Of a DNA stretch of 43,541 bases, positions 27,899 to 35,955 are shown in pieces (position 1 is the stretch's first letter; each line of letters starts with the position of its first letter). The stretch covers positions 1 through 43,541 of the forward strand of contig CALUFR010000044.1 of NCBI GenBank assembly GCA_944319875.1, read 5' to 3'. The notes under the pieces are model-generated. The model saw only the letters and a program-made list of their open reading frames with translations, searched no databases and had not been told where the DNA came from. Origin of the DNA: an uncultured Bacteroides sp. Its GTDB lineage: Bacteria; Bacteroidota; Bacteroidia; Bacteroidales; Bacteroidaceae. The position numbers were made by a program, and so were the translations under genes.

Positions 27899-29365
27899 TT
27901 AGCGTGATTGCTTGGCCGGTATGTTTTTCAGGATGTCCAGCAGATGATCCCAGAATTTCTGTACGGTCGGTATCAGCATGCGTTCGTCGGGCGAGTGTAC
28001 GCCTTGCAGGGTGGGGCCGAACGAAATCATGTCGAGCGACGGATATTTGTCGAGGAACAGGCCGCACTCCAGCCCTGCGTGAATGGCTTTTACTTTGGCG
28101 TCTGTCCCGAACAGGCGTTTGTAAGAAGCCGCGGCCACTTCCAGGATTTCCGAATGCGGATTGGGCTTCCAGCCGGGATAGCCGTCACCGAAGCTGACGC
28201 TTGCACCGGCCATCTCGAAGACGGTGCGCACCATGTTGGCAATGTCCTGCTTGGATGAGGCGGTGGAGCTGCGCTGGCTTGTCTCGATGCGGATGATGTG
28301 TCCCGGCTTCATCTTGACGGATGCCAGGTTGGTGGAGGTTTCCACAAGGCCGGGGATGTCCTGGCTCATGGCAAAGACTCCGTGGGGACATGCGTAGAGG
28401 GCTTGCAGAAGCCTGCGGGTGGTGTCGCGGTCGATGGCTTTCGTCCGGAAGTTCTCCGACTCCATGACCAGTTGCAGGTCGGGGTCGATGACGTTATATT
28501 CGGCCTGTACGTCAGAGGCGAACACATTCAAGTCGGCACGCAAGTCGTGCTTGTTCTCCTCGGGCACGGCGATGACGGCGTGTGCCTCGCGGGCGATGGC
28601 GTTGCGCAGGTTTCCTCCGTCGATCTCACACAGGTATAAGTCATACTTTCCGGCCGCCAGGCTCAGGAAGCGGGTCAGGATTTTATTGGCGTTGCCCAGT
28701 CCTAAGTGGATGTCGCCGCCCGAATGTCCGCCCTTCAGGCCCTTCACCTGAATTTTGCAACAGAAATATCCGGCGGGGACATCGATTTCCTGATAGTGGA
28801 ATTCGGCCACGGAATCCACGCCGCCGGCACATCCGATGAACAGTTCGCCTTCGTCCTCCGAGTCGAGGTTCAGCAGGATGTCACCGTTCATGAAGCCCTC
28901 TTTCAGTGCGAAAGCTCCGGTCAGGCCCGTCTCCTCGTCGATGGTGAACAGACACTCCAGCGGTCCGTGTTCGATGGTGTCATCGGCCAGGATGGCCAGT
29001 TCGGTTGCCACACCGATGCCGTTGTCCGCTCCCAGCGTGGTGCCTTTGGCTTTCAGCCATTCACCGTCCACTTCAGTCTGGATGGGATCCGTCATGAAGT
29101 CGTGCTCCACATCGTTGTTCTTCTCGCACACCATGTCGACGTGCGATTGCAGGACGACGGTCTTGCGGTTCTCCATTCCCGGGGTGGCGGGTTTCTTGAT
29201 CAATACATTGCCGACCTCGTCACAAAGAGTCTCCAAATGGTGGTCTTCTCCAAACTTTTTCAGATAGGCCACGATTTTCTCTTCATGCTTGGACGGACGG
29301 GGCACTTGGCAGATTTCCTCGAAATAGCGGAAAACGCCGGCCGGTTTCAAATCTTTCTTCTCCAT
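27899..29365 (-). CDS. pepD: Aminoacyl-histidine dipeptidase (M20 family)
   Basis: Zinc dipeptidase (peptidase D type) that splits Xaa-His and other dipeptides in the cytosol. 488 residues. Zinc and catalytic residues: His75 and Asp77 (SHVDMVCE), Asp114 (TLGADNGIG), Glu144/145 (IDEETGLTG), and a C-terminal His in AIHAGLECG. GLKGGHSGGDIH is the conserved M20 dimerisation-domain motif. No signal peptide. First gene of a pepD-EEP pair. Confidence 0.94.
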   Translation of the reverse strand: MEKKDLKPAGVFRYFEEICQVPRPSKHEEKIVAYLKKFGEDHHLETLCDEVGNVLIKKPATPGMENRKTVVLQSHVDMVCEKNNDVEHDFMTDPIQTEVDGEWLKAKGTTLGADNGIGVATELAILADDTIEHGPLECLFTIDEETGLTGAFALKEGFMNGDILLNLDSEDEGELFIGCAGGVDSVAEFHYQEIDVPAGYFCCKIQVKGLKGGHSGGDIHLGLGNANKILTRFLSLAAGKYDLYLCEIDGGNLRNAIAREAHAVIAVPEENKHDLRADLNVFASDVQAEYNVIDPDLQLVMESENFRTKAIDRDTTRRLLQALYACPHGVFAMSQDIPGLVETSTNLASVKMKPGHIIRIETSQRSSTASSKQDIANMVRTVFEMAGASVSFGDGYPGWKPNPHSEILEVAAASYKRLFGTDAKVKAIHAGLECGLFLDKYPSLDMISFGPTLQGVHSPDERMLIPTVQKFWDHLLDILKNIPAKQSR

Positions 29366-29442
29366 ATTATATAATTGTCGTTTTTAGATATAAATATCTG
29401 TATGCAGTTTGCTTCACATGTCCTTTCTTAATTGTATGACAT

Positions 29443-29504
29443 GAGCCGGCATTGCTAAATATGGTTAAATAATGAACTGTACTGCCGGCTCTTCTTCTTT
29501 TTTT
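29443..29504 (+). other. Terminator-like hairpin with no assigned gene
   Basis: GAGCCGGCA (29443-29451) pairs with TGCCGGCTC (29483-29491) and is followed by a T-rich run on the plus strand. It lies in the 196-bp gap between divergent genes, so no plus-strand gene precedes it. A CATGTC...GACATG pair lies just upstream. Possible end of a small RNA; no promoter found. Confidence 0.4.
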
Positions 29505-29539
29505 AGCGGAAAAAAGGCGGCTTAGTCCTTTCAAAGCCC

Positions 29540-29547
29540 TATATTTG
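29540..29547 (+). promoter_or_regulatory. -7 box TATATTTG
   Basis: TAnnTTTG match 14 bp before ATG 29562, implying a very short leader for the small membrane protein gene. Confidence 0.65.
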
Positions 29548-29561
29548 CACCCACAAAATTA

Positions 29562-29798
29562 ATGGAAATGCTCGAGACTATATTGATTACATTGTTAATA
29601 GTTGCTATTTGCATCCTTTTGTTGGGCGTAAAGGTCTTTTTCGTGAAAGGCGGCCGCTTCCCCAACAGCCATGTGAGCGGCAACAAAGCGCTTCGGGAGA
29701 AGGGCATCGGATGTGTCCAGTCGCAGGACAGAGAGGCCCAGAAGAAACCCCGTTTTTCCATTGACGAGCTGGAGAAGGCGTTGAACGAGATGAACTAA
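29562..29798 (+). CDS. Small single-span membrane protein, conserved unknown
   Basis: 78 residues. One N-terminal membrane helix (ETILITLLIVAICILLLGVKVFFV), then a short cytosolic tail with FPNSHVSGNKALREKGIGCVQSQDREAQ and a helical end (IDELEKALNEMN). I do not recognise a function. A second ATG two codons later is also possible. Its own -7 box is at 29540-29547. The OmpH-like lipoprotein gene begins 34 bp after it, so both are probably co-transcribed. Confidence 0.75.
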   Translation: MEMLETILITLLIVAICILLLGVKVFFVKGGRFPNSHVSGNKALREKGIGCVQSQDREAQKKPRFSIDELEKALNEMN

Positions 29799-29832
29799 TT
29801 AATTCAAAAAAATAATATTGTACTCAAAGATT

Positions 29833-30429
29833 ATGAAGAGATTAAATTACCTCCTGAACGGATTGGCTTCTTTGGCCTTTGTCGTTTTGTTTTCCCAATG
29901 TGCCGGCAATACAAACACGCAACCGGTAAGTGCTCCTGCCCAAGCCGGCCTGTCGGGCATGAAGATAGCCTACGTTGAGATAGACACTTTATTGGCTAAA
30001 TACAATTTCTGCATCGACCTGAACGAGGCGATGGTGAAGAAAAGCGAGAACGTGCGCCTGACCCTCAACCAGAAGGCTACGGAACTGGACAAGCAGAAGC
30101 AGGAATTCCAGACCAAGTTCCAAAACAACGCATATCTTTCGCAAGAGAGAGCCCAGCAGGAATACAACCGCATTGCCAAGCTGGAGCAGGACCTGCAGGC
30201 GTTGAGCAACAAATTGCAGGCAGAGCTGATGAGCGAGAATGAGAAGAACAGCCTTCAGCTGCGCGACTCCATCAATTCCTTCCTGAAGGAGTATAACAAG
30301 ACGAAGGGCTATAGCCTGATTATCAGCAACACCGGTTTTGACAACCTGCTCTATGCCGATAGCGCCTACAACATCACGCGGGAAATCCTGGAAGGCCTGA
30401 ACGCGCGCTATTCTTCTCCGAAGAAATAA
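29833..30429 (+). CDS. OmpH/Skp-like lipoprotein
   Basis: 198 residues from ATG 29833. Lipoprotein signal with SQC lipobox near residue 23, then the OmpH (Skp) pattern: MKIAYVEIDTLLAKYNF, a long coiled coil (residues about 65-155) rich in Gln, Lys and Glu, and a C-terminal TKGYSLIISNTGFDNLLYADSAYNIT return strand. Skp-type proteins hold unfolded outer-membrane proteins in the periplasm; this one is lipid-anchored. A TTG five codons upstream is not preferred, as the signal peptide begins at MKRLNYLL. Confidence 0.88.
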   Translation: MKRLNYLLNGLASLAFVVLFSQCAGNTNTQPVSAPAQAGLSGMKIAYVEIDTLLAKYNFCIDLNEAMVKKSENVRLTLNQKATELDKQKQEFQTKFQNNAYLSQERAQQEYNRIAKLEQDLQALSNKLQAELMSENEKNSLQLRDSINSFLKEYNKTKGYSLIISNTGFDNLLYADSAYNITREILEGLNARYSSPKK

Positions 30430-30451
30430 GCATTGTATAGGAACAGAATAA

Positions 30452-30604
30452 AGAGGGTGTATCAAAATTCAAAGTGCCTATCATTCTGTCATGCTGAACG
30501 TATGTGAAGCATCTCCCGGTTGCTAAAAGTGTGCGGGAGATCCTTCGTGTTGCTCAGGATGACAGAGTAAAATGAAAGCTACTTTTAATTTTGATATACC
30601 CTCT
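30452..30604. repeat. Long imperfect palindrome (MITE/REP-like), also a likely bidirectional terminator
   Basis: Arms of about 70 bp: AGAGGGTGTATCAAAATT at the left end matches the complement of AATTTTGATATACCCTCT at the right. Inner blocks CTGTCATGCTGAAC / CTCAGGATGACAG and CATCTCCC / GGGAGATC also pair. T-rich on the right. It lies between convergent genes and carries no ORF. Confidence 0.8.
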
Positions 30605-30618
30605 CTTTTTTTGTAGAC

Positions 30619-31920
30619 TCACTCCTCGCTCTCTTCCGGATCTTTCGTGACCAACAGCTTGTCCACGCGTCCGCGGTCCATGTCCACAATTTCGAAGTGG
30701 AGGTTCTTGTAGGTGAAGAGGTCGCCCGCCTTCGGTATGCGCCCCACGAGGAACATAGCCAGGCCGCTCAACGTGTTGAAATCCTCTTCCTTGAGGTCAT
30801 CATAATCCAGAATGCCCATTTCTTCCATAAAGTCGTCTAGGTTCATGGAAGCCTCCACCAGCAGGGAACCGTCCTGTCGGGTCACGATTTCCTCCTCTTC
30901 CGTCTCGTTCTCCTCCAGAATGTCGCCGAAGATGCTTTCGGTCAGGTCGTGCAGGGTGATGATGCCTTGCGTGCTTCCGTATTCGTCTACCACCACGCCG
31001 AATTTATTCTTGTTCTTCTTGAAAATCTCCAGCACTTTCTTCGCATACAGGCTTTCGGGGATGAACTGAGCCGGGCGGGCGATGCTGCGCAGGTCAAAGC
31101 GGTGCTCCGTGTTGCCCATCATCAGGATGATGTCCTTCACGGATACGATACCGATGATTTCGTCCAGTTCCTTTTCGGTCAGCAGGTATTTGCTGAAATG
31201 CTGTTCGCGGATGACCTCCAGCACCTTTTCAGGCGTATCGCTCGGGTGCAGAGCCACGATGTCGCGCCGGCAGGTCATCAGGTCATTGGCGCGCTTGTCC
31301 GAGAAGCGGAACACGTCTTTCAGCATCTCGGTCTCGTCCTTGTCGATGACGCCCTGTTCGGAGCTTTGGTGGAGTATCATTTTCAGTTCGTCCTGCGTTA
31401 TCTGGCGCTCTTCATTGTCCTCCACGCCGATGACGCGGTTTGTCAGGCGGGTGGATGCGCTGAGCAGGCAGACGAACGGATAGGAGATTTTGCTGAGCAC
31501 AATCATGAACGGACTGAGGCGCGTGGCCCATTTCTCAGGATTGCTCATGGCGATAGTCTTGGGCACCAGCTCACCGATAATCAGCGACAGGTAGGTGATG
31601 ACCGCTACGGTGGTGATGATAGCCAGGTTGGCCGCATAGGCTTCCGCCCCGGGTATCATGGCGAACAGGGGGACGAGATCGTCGGCAATGTTCGCACCGC
31701 CGTATGCACCCGATACGATGCCGATGAGCGTGATGCCTATCTGGATGGTGGAAAGAAATTTCTCGGGTTCCTCCAGTTGTTTCAACACCCCTTTGGCTCT
31801 TTTGTTCCCTTTGCTTGCCAGGGTTTCCAGGCGTGCTTTGCTGGAGGATACAAGTGCGATTTCATACATGGCAAAGATGCCATTCATGACTAATAAAAGC
31901 AGGATGATAAAAAATTCCAT
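30619..31920 (-). CDS. CNNM/CorC-type transporter-associated protein (hemolysin-family)
   Basis: 433 residues from ATG 31918-31920 (MEFFIILLLLVMNGIFAMYEIALVSS). Order: CNNM (DUF21) membrane domain with about four spans (residues 1-190), a CBS-domain pair (about 205-325), and a CorC_HlyC FAD-like C-terminal domain (about 345-425). The family is linked to magnesium or cobalt efflux and homeostasis. The frame is open 63 codons upstream, but the membrane domain and -7 box at 31945-31952 fix the start. The stop is next to the palindromic element. Confidence 0.92.
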   Translation of the reverse strand: MEFFIILLLLVMNGIFAMYEIALVSSSKARLETLASKGNKRAKGVLKQLEEPEKFLSTIQIGITLIGIVSGAYGGANIADDLVPLFAMIPGAEAYAANLAIITTVAVITYLSLIIGELVPKTIAMSNPEKWATRLSPFMIVLSKISYPFVCLLSASTRLTNRVIGVEDNEERQITQDELKMILHQSSEQGVIDKDETEMLKDVFRFSDKRANDLMTCRRDIVALHPSDTPEKVLEVIREQHFSKYLLTEKELDEIIGIVSVKDIILMMGNTEHRFDLRSIARPAQFIPESLYAKKVLEIFKKNKNKFGVVVDEYGSTQGIITLHDLTESIFGDILEENETEEEEIVTRQDGSLLVEASMNLDDFMEEMGILDYDDLKEEDFNTLSGLAMFLVGRIPKAGDLFTYKNLHFEIVDMDRGRVDKLLVTKDPEESEE

Positions 31921-31944
31921 ATAGAAATTGAAGTAATTTTGTTG

Positions 31945-31952
31945 CAAACATA
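31945..31952 (-). promoter_or_regulatory. -7 box TATGTTTG for CNNM/CorC gene
   Basis: TAnnTTTG match on the minus strand, 24 bp before the chosen start. Confidence 0.6.
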
Positions 31953-31999
31953 CTAATTTTGTCGCAAATAACGGATGTTTTGTATTAAAACCTTTGAAA

Positions 32000-32821
32000 A
32001 TGACAAGAAGCGGAATTCTTTTGACAGGCGTTTTATTGTTTTTGGTGGCCTTGGCGTCGCGGGCCGCACGTGTGGATACGGTGATGGTCAAGAGTCGGGC
32101 GATGGACAAGGACGTGCAGGTAGTCTACATCCTGCCCGACAAAGCCTTGGGCGACCATCCGCAGGCATGTCCGGCGGTTTATCTGTTGCATGGATACGGT
32201 GGAGACGCCAAGACGTGGATAAACGTCAAGCCCGAACTGCCCCGCATCGCGGATGAGAAAGGCATCGTCTTCGTATGTCCTGACGGAGAAAACAGCTGGT
32301 ACTGGGACAGTCCGTTAAATCCCTCGTACCGCTATGAGACTTTTGTTTCCTCCGAGTTGGTGGCATATACGGACAGCCACTATAAGACAGTGGCCGCTCC
32401 CCGCGGACGCGCCATCACCGGCCTGAGCATGGGCGGACACGGCGCCTTGTGGAATGCCTTCCGCCACACGGACGTATTTGGTGCCGCCGGAAGCACCAGT
32501 GGCGGGGTAGACATCCGTCCTTTCCCGTTGAACTGGGAGATGAACAAGCAGTTGGGCGAGTTTGCCGCCAACAAGAAGCGCTGGGACGAACACACGGTCA
32601 TCAACCAGATAGATAAAATCAAGAACGGCGATCTGGCCATTATCTTCGATTGCGGAGAGTCCGATTTCTTCCTGGAAGTGAACAAAGACCTGCACAAACG
32701 CCTCTTGGGCCGCGGCATCGACCATGATTTCATCACCCGCCCCGGCGTGCACAACGGCGCCTATTGGAGTAACGCCATCGACTATCAGTTGCTGTTCTTT
32801 GAGAAATTCTTCAGAAAGTGA
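32000..32821 (+). CDS. Secreted esterase D/S-formylglutathione hydrolase-like protein
   Basis: 273 residues from ATG 32000 (the TTG two codons before is not preferred). N-terminal signal peptide (ILLTGVLLFLVALASRA). Alpha/beta hydrolase of the esterase D/Ag85 group: oxyanion region LLHGYGGDAKTW, nucleophile Ser in TGLSMGGHGALW, Asp in DCGESDFFLE, and His in GVHNGAYW. It may be an acetyl- or feruloyl-esterase on plant glycans, but the substrate cannot be told from sequence. Divergent from the CNNM/CorC gene; the two share a 79-bp promoter region. Confidence 0.87.
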   Translation: MTRSGILLTGVLLFLVALASRAARVDTVMVKSRAMDKDVQVVYILPDKALGDHPQACPAVYLLHGYGGDAKTWINVKPELPRIADEKGIVFVCPDGENSWYWDSPLNPSYRYETFVSSELVAYTDSHYKTVAAPRGRAITGLSMGGHGALWNAFRHTDVFGAAGSTSGGVDIRPFPLNWEMNKQLGEFAANKKRWDEHTVINQIDKIKNGDLAIIFDCGESDFFLEVNKDLHKRLLGRGIDHDFITRPGVHNGAYWSNAIDYQLLFFEKFFRK

Positions 32822-32833
32822 ATGGTCATGCTT

Positions 32834-32862
32834 ATGGGAGTAGGCCTCAGCGGCACTCCCAT
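32834..32862 (+). terminator. Possible terminator hairpin after the esterase gene
   Basis: ATGGGAGT (32834-32841) pairs with ACTCCCAT (32855-32862), with a 13-base loop, 13 bp after the esterase stop. No T run follows, so it is weak. The 101-bp gap to the converging gene contains nothing else clear. Confidence 0.35.
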
Positions 32863-32922
32863 TCCTCCACCGTTCCTGTCTCTGAAGAAAAGCCCACTCC
32901 TATCCGGTAAATCCTTCGCGGG

Positions 32923-34044
32923 TCATTCGCATAATGAGACAAACCCTTGTTTCACTTCATCGTTCGGGAAATCCAATAAGAATGTATTGAAGAAGTTGTC
33001 ATATTTCTTAATGGTCAGATAGCCACTTTGGTAGATCATTGGCAAAGGTTTCTCCACATCAGCCTTATAGTCCACAAATTCCTGCGGCGAATAATATTTC
33101 CCGGTCAGCTCATCCAGGTTTTCATCCGTGTGGCTCAGTAGGCGAAGCAGGTAAGACGGCGTGCCGCTACGGAACCAGTAAGCATCCAGATTTCCCTGTG
33201 CAAAAGCGTTCAGCAGACTGAACGGGTTATAGATATCCGTCATCTTCCTGCTGAAATGATAACCGTCATATTGCCGTTTCAACAAACCTTTCATTTCCTC
33301 TTCGGATACTTCGTTATTCTGCGCCATTGTCGCTATCGGTTCCGCAAAGTATTCCTCCAACTCCTCCTGTGTGATGCCGCACAAAGCCTCATATCGGGCA
33401 TCCATGCTGATGTCCATCGGTTGGTTGAACCCACTGAACACGCTTACCTGCGCAAACTTCGTGACGCCCGTCAGGAAGACGAACTGCAGGTGTTCGTCCG
33501 CCGCCTTGAACACGGAGTAGAAGGCCTTCAGCACATTGCGGTTCCGCTCCTCCAGCGCGGCGTCCGCGTCGAGCACGTCCAGTATCGGTTTGTCGTATTC
33601 ATCGATGAGCACCACGGCCCGGTGTCCCGTCTGTTCGTGGGTGGCCCGGAGCACGTCGCGGAATCGGATGCTTGTGCCCTGTGCCCTGTCAGGCTGCAGG
33701 GCGTATTGTTTTTCCCAGCCTTCCACGTAGTTTCTCAATGTCTCTTCCAGCTGTCCGGGGTCGTTGAACAAGACTCCGTTGAAGTCTATATGAAACACGG
33801 GATACTTCGCCCATACCGTTTCTAACCTGTCAATAGCAAGTCCCTTAAACAGATCTTTCCGCCCAAGGAAATAATTCTTCAGCGTAGAAACCAGCAAACT
33901 CTTGCCGAAACGACGCGGGCGGCTTAAGAAATAGATTTTTCCGGTGGTTACCAATTGGTAAACAAGTGCGGTTTTATCCACATACACATAACCTTGTTCG
34001 ATAAGTTGGTCAAAACTCTGCATGCCTACGGGATACTTCATCAT
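32923..34044 (-). CDS. AAA-ATPase-like/PD-(D/E)XK family protein, C-terminally truncated
   Basis: 373 residues; the family in Bacteroidales is usually about 515-525. Start MMKYPVGMQSFDQLIEQGYVYVDKT. P-loop-like RPRRFGKS, Walker B-like VVLIDEYDKPI, then TGVTKFAQVSVFSGFNQPMDISMD, RQYDGYHF and YNPFSLLNAF are all typical. The protein ends at GFVSLCE, just where the family continues into the PD-(D/E)XK nuclease domain, and no matching continuation is seen past the TGA. So the nuclease half is lost. Whether the remaining part is functional is unknown. A near-perfect Bacteroidetes promoter precedes it. Confidence 0.85.
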   Translation of the reverse strand: MMKYPVGMQSFDQLIEQGYVYVDKTALVYQLVTTGKIYFLSRPRRFGKSLLVSTLKNYFLGRKDLFKGLAIDRLETVWAKYPVFHIDFNGVLFNDPGQLEETLRNYVEGWEKQYALQPDRAQGTSIRFRDVLRATHEQTGHRAVVLIDEYDKPILDVLDADAALEERNRNVLKAFYSVFKAADEHLQFVFLTGVTKFAQVSVFSGFNQPMDISMDARYEALCGITQEELEEYFAEPIATMAQNNEVSEEEMKGLLKRQYDGYHFSRKMTDIYNPFSLLNAFAQGNLDAYWFRSGTPSYLLRLLSHTDENLDELTGKYYSPQEFVDYKADVEKPLPMIYQSGYLTIKKYDNFFNTFLLDFPNDEVKQGFVSLCE

Positions 34045-34071
34045 GGTGCGTGTATATTTTTATGGTTTGTG

Positions 34072-34102
34072 CAAAGATAAGAGAAACCGAGAATAAGGCA
34101 AA
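34072..34102 (-). promoter_or_regulatory. Complete -33/-7 promoter for the AAA-like gene
   Basis: Minus strand TTTG (34099-34102), 19 bp spacer, TATCTTTG (34072-34079). It fits the Bacteroidetes consensus TTTG-N19-TAnnTTTG exactly. It is 27 bp from the start codon. Confidence 0.75.
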
Positions 34103-34122
34103 ATAAACCCGTTTGTTTTTCC

Positions 34123-34130
34123 TATATTTG
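34123..34130 (+). promoter_or_regulatory. -7 box TATATTTG for the TPR-HTH regulator
   Basis: TAnnTTTG match 20 bp before ATG 34151, divergent from the promoter of the AAA-like gene. No clear -33 at 19 bp. Confidence 0.6.
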
Positions 34131-34150
34131 CATCCGTAAACTGATAATCC

Positions 34151-35821
34151 ATGAAAAGACTCTCCATCCTTCCCCTTCTGCTGCTGGTCTTCGCAGCCTG
34201 CACGCACATCGACTACGTCCGTCGCCTGGCCGTTGCGGACAGCTTGCTCTATGTCCGTCCGGACAGTGCCCTCACCCTTTTGCGCAGCATCCCGCCTGAC
34301 CGTCTCGACACGGAGGAGAAGCGGATGCGCCATGCGTTGCTCACTGTGGAGGCGGAATGCCACAACCGTATTCCGCAGCGGGATGACTCGTTGCTGCGGG
34401 TAGCCGTGGATTATTTCCGGCGCACCGGAAACAAACGCTGGGAAGCACGGGGTGAATATTTCCATGGGTATGTCCGTTATAATCATCTGAAAGATGGTGG
34501 TAAAGCCGTGGAGGCTTACCATCGGGCGGAAGAGTTGGCGAAATCTGTAAAAGACAATCGATTGTTGGCACGCGTTTATAACGGAATGGCTTATATGTAT
34601 CACTGCCAAGGAATATCGCAAAAAGCGGATTCGTTATACAAACTTGTAGAAAGATTCTCCATTCAAGTGAAAGATACAGTCCTGTGGTTAGAAGCGTTAA
34701 AAAGGCAAAGCATTTATTTAATCGAAAAAGGGAAACCATATTATAAAGAGGCAGAACAGAAACTTCTACAGAATTATGAAGTGGCTTCCCGTTACGGCTA
34801 TCCACTTTACCAATGCAGCAATGCGCTTACATTAAGCCAACTTTATAGCTATATGCGTGACGGAGAACGGGCATTGCAGTTTGCAAAGATTGCATTGAGT
34901 TTACAGCAAAAAGATACTACCATGCTGGCTACAGCTACTCTTCTTACTGGAGAAGGCTTTTATAAGTTAGGACTTTATGACTCTGCATTTTTCTATTTCA
35001 ACAAAACGGCTTCATCATCCAAATTGCAGATACGATCGATTGCTTATATGCGTCTAAGTGACATTGCGGAGAAGCAAGGAAATACTTCAAAAGCGTTGGA
35101 ATATGAAAAACTTTATAACCGATATAAGGAACAGTATCAGCAGCAATCACAAACGACCGATATTCAATTGGCGGAACAAGAATGGAATCATGTACGGGAA
35201 CAACAAGGCATGCGAATGCTTATTTACATTTGTATAGGACTTATTCTATGCCTGTTTGGGTTGTTTGGAGCCTTAGAAATATATCGTCATAGAATCCGAA
35301 GACGTCGACAAATGTTTATAGAGGCCCGGATGCAACAATGGATGAACGAACATGCCTACTTGCTACCTGCATCTTCTTCTCCTGTCATCGTGATTCAGAC
35401 AGAAGCTTCTGTAACAGAAGTCGTGGAAGTGAAAGAAAACCGTCTATTTGATTTTGACACGTTGCAAGTGCAGATACGGGAAACAGAAGTTTACCGCAAA
35501 CTGCTGCGCATCTTGAACTATTACAAACGACATGCCGGCTATGAAGAACATTTCACGATGGAAGACCGTTATGCACTCATCGATATCATTGACCGCCACA
35601 CCCACGGTTTTACCTCCTATTTAAAACAGGCATGTACCACATTGACCGAAGAAGATGTCTATTTCTGCTGCCTTCACCTGCTGGGACTGAAGGCAAGTCA
35701 GATAGCCGTTATCGTAGAACAAGATCGAAGCAACATCTACAAACGGCAAAAAGCCTTGCTAAAAGATAAGTTCAAAACCGCGACCAAAGACAATTTGGAG
35801 AATGTGCTGAAGAACATCTAA
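34151..35821 (+). CDS. Membrane-anchored TPR protein with C-terminal HTH, putative regulator of the peptide locus
   Basis: 556 residues. Lipoprotein-like signal ending FAAC (Cys17), about seven TPR-like helical repeats (residues 25-330), one membrane helix (356-376), a basic stop sequence (RHRIRRRR), a cytosolic linker, and a C-terminal helix-turn-helix resembling sigma-70 region 4/LuxR-type (about 497-540: LTEEDVYFCCLHLLGLKASQ followed by IAVIVEQDRSNIYKRQ). So a sensor outside the membrane could signal to a DNA-binding part inside. The first 110 codons are GC-rich and the rest is clearly AT-rich, a possible recombination mosaic. It precedes the peptide cluster on the same strand, with TTCCACA boxes between. 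Confidence 0.82.
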   Translation: MKRLSILPLLLLVFAACTHIDYVRRLAVADSLLYVRPDSALTLLRSIPPDRLDTEEKRMRHALLTVEAECHNRIPQRDDSLLRVAVDYFRRTGNKRWEARGEYFHGYVRYNHLKDGGKAVEAYHRAEELAKSVKDNRLLARVYNGMAYMYHCQGISQKADSLYKLVERFSIQVKDTVLWLEALKRQSIYLIEKGKPYYKEAEQKLLQNYEVASRYGYPLYQCSNALTLSQLYSYMRDGERALQFAKIALSLQQKDTTMLATATLLTGEGFYKLGLYDSAFFYFNKTASSSKLQIRSIAYMRLSDIAEKQGNTSKALEYEKLYNRYKEQYQQQSQTTDIQLAEQEWNHVREQQGMRMLIYICIGLILCLFGLFGALEIYRHRIRRRRQMFIEARMQQWMNEHAYLLPASSSPVIVIQTEASVTEVVEVKENRLFDFDTLQVQIRETEVYRKLLRILNYYKRHAGYEEHFTMEDRYALIDIIDRHTHGFTSYLKQACTTLTEEDVYFCCLHLLGLKASQIAVIVEQDRSNIYKRQKALLKDKFKTATKDNLENVLKNI

Positions 35822-35827
35822 CCGCAT

Positions 35828-35900
35828 TTTTCCACAATAATTCCACAAAAAATGTGTGGAAAACGTGTGGCCACCTTAAATTTCCACACTTTTTCCACAC
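35828..35900 (+). repeat. Cluster of TTCCACA boxes in direct and inverted order
   Basis: Copies: TTTTCCACA (35828-35836), TTCCACA (35841-35847), inverted TGTGGAAAA (35855-35863), inverted TGTGG (35866-35870), TTTCCACAC (35881-35889) and TTTTTCCACAC (35890-35900). The last overlaps the -33 position of the promoter at 35921-35928. They can pair to alternative hairpins. Candidate operator or attenuator. Confidence 0.7.
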
Positions 35901-35920
35901 TTTCTTTGCTTTCATCCGTC

Positions 35921-35928
35921 TAACTTTG
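35921..35928 (+). promoter_or_regulatory. -7 box TAACTTTG for the DUF3244-VKOR part of the locus
   Basis: TAnnTTTG match 27 bp before ATG 35956. The expected -33 TTTG is missing; a TTTTTCCACAC box takes that place, which suggests activator dependence (inference). Confidence 0.6.
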
Positions 35929-35955
35929 CCGTATCGAAAACAAAAAAATGACGTT

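Noticed and set aside
30949-31893. 314-codon plus-strand frame opposite the CNNM/CorC gene
   Set aside because: Shadow frame; the minus strand has clear DUF21, CBS and CorC patterns.
32822-33022. 66-codon plus-strand frame after the esterase
   Set aside because: Starts right at the esterase stop, overlaps the real minus-strand gene and has no family pattern.
35828-35900. TTTTCCACA boxes as DnaA boxes and a replication origin
   Set aside because: They resemble TTATCCACA by one base, but there is no dnaA, dnaN or other origin gene nearby, and the position before a promoter fits an operator better.
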